A DNA stretch of 5,123 nucleotides, taken from contig MGTN01000061.1 in the NCBI GenBank assembly GCA_001799475.1, positions 1 through 5,123 of the forward strand, given 5' to 3'. The notes beneath the pieces were generated by a model that ran no database searches, had not been told where the DNA came from, and saw nothing but the letters and a program-made list of their open reading frames with translations. Made by a program: the position numbers and the translations under genes. Every line of letters begins with the position of its first letter. Position 1 is the stretch's first letter. The stretch comes from Desulfovibrionales bacterium GWA2_65_9 (GTDB taxonomy: Bacteria; Desulfobacterota; Desulfovibrionia; Desulfovibrionales; Desulfovibrionaceae). This document shows, in pieces, positions 4,299-5,123 of the stretch.

Positions 4299-5123
4299 CT
4301 ATGTCCTGGCGTCCTTCTTCGGCGTCTTTTCCTTCGCCGGGCTCAAGGGCACCCAGCCCTTGAAAGCGTCCTCGGCCGCTACCTCGGGCGGCAGCCCGCG
4401 CGTGCGGACCAGGGACAGCACCACGGAGCCGCCGATGATGCACAGCGTCAGCAGTAGCGCCGCCTCGGTGGGAATCACCGGGCCGAAGTAGCCGTTGACG
4501 ACCATCTTGAGCCCCACCACCACTAGCACCACGGACAGCCCGTACTTGAGGTAGTGGAAGCGGTGGATGATGCCCGCCAGCGCGAAGAACAGCGCCCGCA
4601 GGCCCAGGATGGCGAAGACGTTCGACGTGTAGACCAGAAACGGGTCCTTGGTGATGGCGAAGATGGCCGGGATGGAGTCCAGCGCGAAGATCACGTCCGA
4701 GACCTCCACCAGCACCAGCACGATCAAGAGCGGGGTGATGAACAGTTGCCCGGCCTGGCGCGTGACGAACCGCTCGGCCACGTAGTCCGCCGTGACGCGG
4801 AAGTGCCTGCGCATGAACGTGGTCACGCGGTTGCCGGAGAGGTCAGGCTCGTCGTCGATGGTCAGGAGCATCTTGATGCCCGTGATGATGAGGAAGGCTC
4901 CAAAGATGTAGATGACCCAGTGGAAGGCGCTCAGGATGGCCGAGCCCGCCAGGATGAGGCTCATGCGCATGACCAGCGCCCCCAGGATGCCCCAGAACAG
5001 CACCGTGTGCTGCGATTTGGCCGGAACCTGGAAGTGGGCGAAGATGAGCACGAACACGAAGATGTTGTCGATGCTCAGGCTCTTTTCGATGAGATAGCCG
5101 GTGAGGAACTCGTATCCGGCCTG
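4299..5123 (-). CDS. terC: TerC/Alx-family integral membrane protein (5' end cut by window edge)
   Basis: The frame stays open to the right edge, so the start is outside; 274 residues are visible of a family length usually a little over 300. A GTG at 5057 is internal and not the start, because the conserved sequence FLTGYLIEKSLSIDNIFVF continues upstream of it. Other family landmarks are LFWGILGALVMR (42-53 of the visible part), GIKML (82-86), VEVSDVIFALDSIPAIFAI (139-157), TSNVFAILGLRALFF (166-180) and HYLKYG (190-195). About seven hydrophobic segments are visible; the membrane aspartates in SLSIDN and EVSDVIFALDS are the likely metal site. The family includes tellurium-resistance TerC and the Alx-type proteins tied to manganese export and metallation of exported proteins. 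The tail (about 243-274) is Lys-rich and cytoplasmic or disordered. The gene symbol is a family label; no other ter gene is nearby, so an Alx-like metal role is more likely than tellurite resistance. It converges with the MauE-like gene. Confidence 0.93.
   Translation of the reverse strand, partial: QAGYEFLTGYLIEKSLSIDNIFVFVLIFAHFQVPAKSQHTVLFWGILGALVMRMSLILAGSAILSAFHWVIYIFGAFLIITGIKMLLTIDDEPDLSGNRVTTFMRRHFRVTADYVAERFVTRQAGQLFITPLLIVLVLVEVSDVIFALDSIPAIFAITKDPFLVYTSNVFAILGLRALFFALAGIIHRFHYLKYGLSVVLVVVGLKMVVNGYFGPVIPTEAALLLTLCIIGGSVVLSLVRTRGLPPEVAAEDAFKGWVPLSPAKEKTPKKDART

Noticed and set aside
4299..5057. Complete terC gene starting at GTG 5057
   Set aside because: Conserved TerC sequence continues in frame to the window edge, so the gene is partial and this GTG is internal.

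Overview
The window is a high-GC (about two thirds G+C by eye), densely packed bacterial stretch. Gene content fits a Gram-negative anaerobe or sulfate reducer of the Desulfovibrionales or related former Deltaproteobacteria. The main hints are the pairing of an exported rhodanese-like protein with a MauE/DoxX-like membrane protein, and a TerC/Alx-family protein. This taxonomic guess is inference; no rRNA or marker gene is present.

Left block (1-2506, + strand): the C-terminal half of an MFS transporter (cut by the left edge), a 108-residue cytoplasmic single-domain rhodanese whose Shine-Dalgarno overlaps the MFS stop codon, and a two-domain CHR-family chromate transporter (chrA). Between the rhodanese and chrA lies a non-coding 11-bp tandem repeat of about nine units. 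Together these look like an inorganic-anion efflux and sulfur-handling operon.

Middle block (2507-3013): a strong 14-bp hairpin separates chrA from a convergent 60-residue basic protein on the - strand. That small gene has its own sigma70-like promoter and a textbook AGGAGG site, and its base composition is visibly more AT-rich than its neighbours. A second hairpin with a T-tract, also reading on the - strand, lies just upstream of its promoter. The unit therefore looks self-contained. The rest, 2862-3003, shows no gene and no convincing promoter.

Right block (3014-4185, + strand): a membrane-anchored or exported rhodanese-like protein with a low-complexity Ala/Pro/Lys tail ending in CxxC, followed with a one-base stop/start overlap by a four-helix MauE/DoxX-like membrane protein carrying a Cys-Gly-Cys motif. 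They are probably a translationally coupled periplasmic thiol/sulfur redox pair.

Right end (4299-5123, - strand): a TerC/Alx-family membrane protein, converging on the pair and cut by the right edge. The 113-bp gap between holds a terminator hairpin and two short tandem repeats.

The most interesting items are the rhodanese-CxxC/MauE pair, the self-contained small-protein unit, and the 11-bp repeat before chrA. No RNA gene, CRISPR array, insertion sequence or attachment site was recognised.
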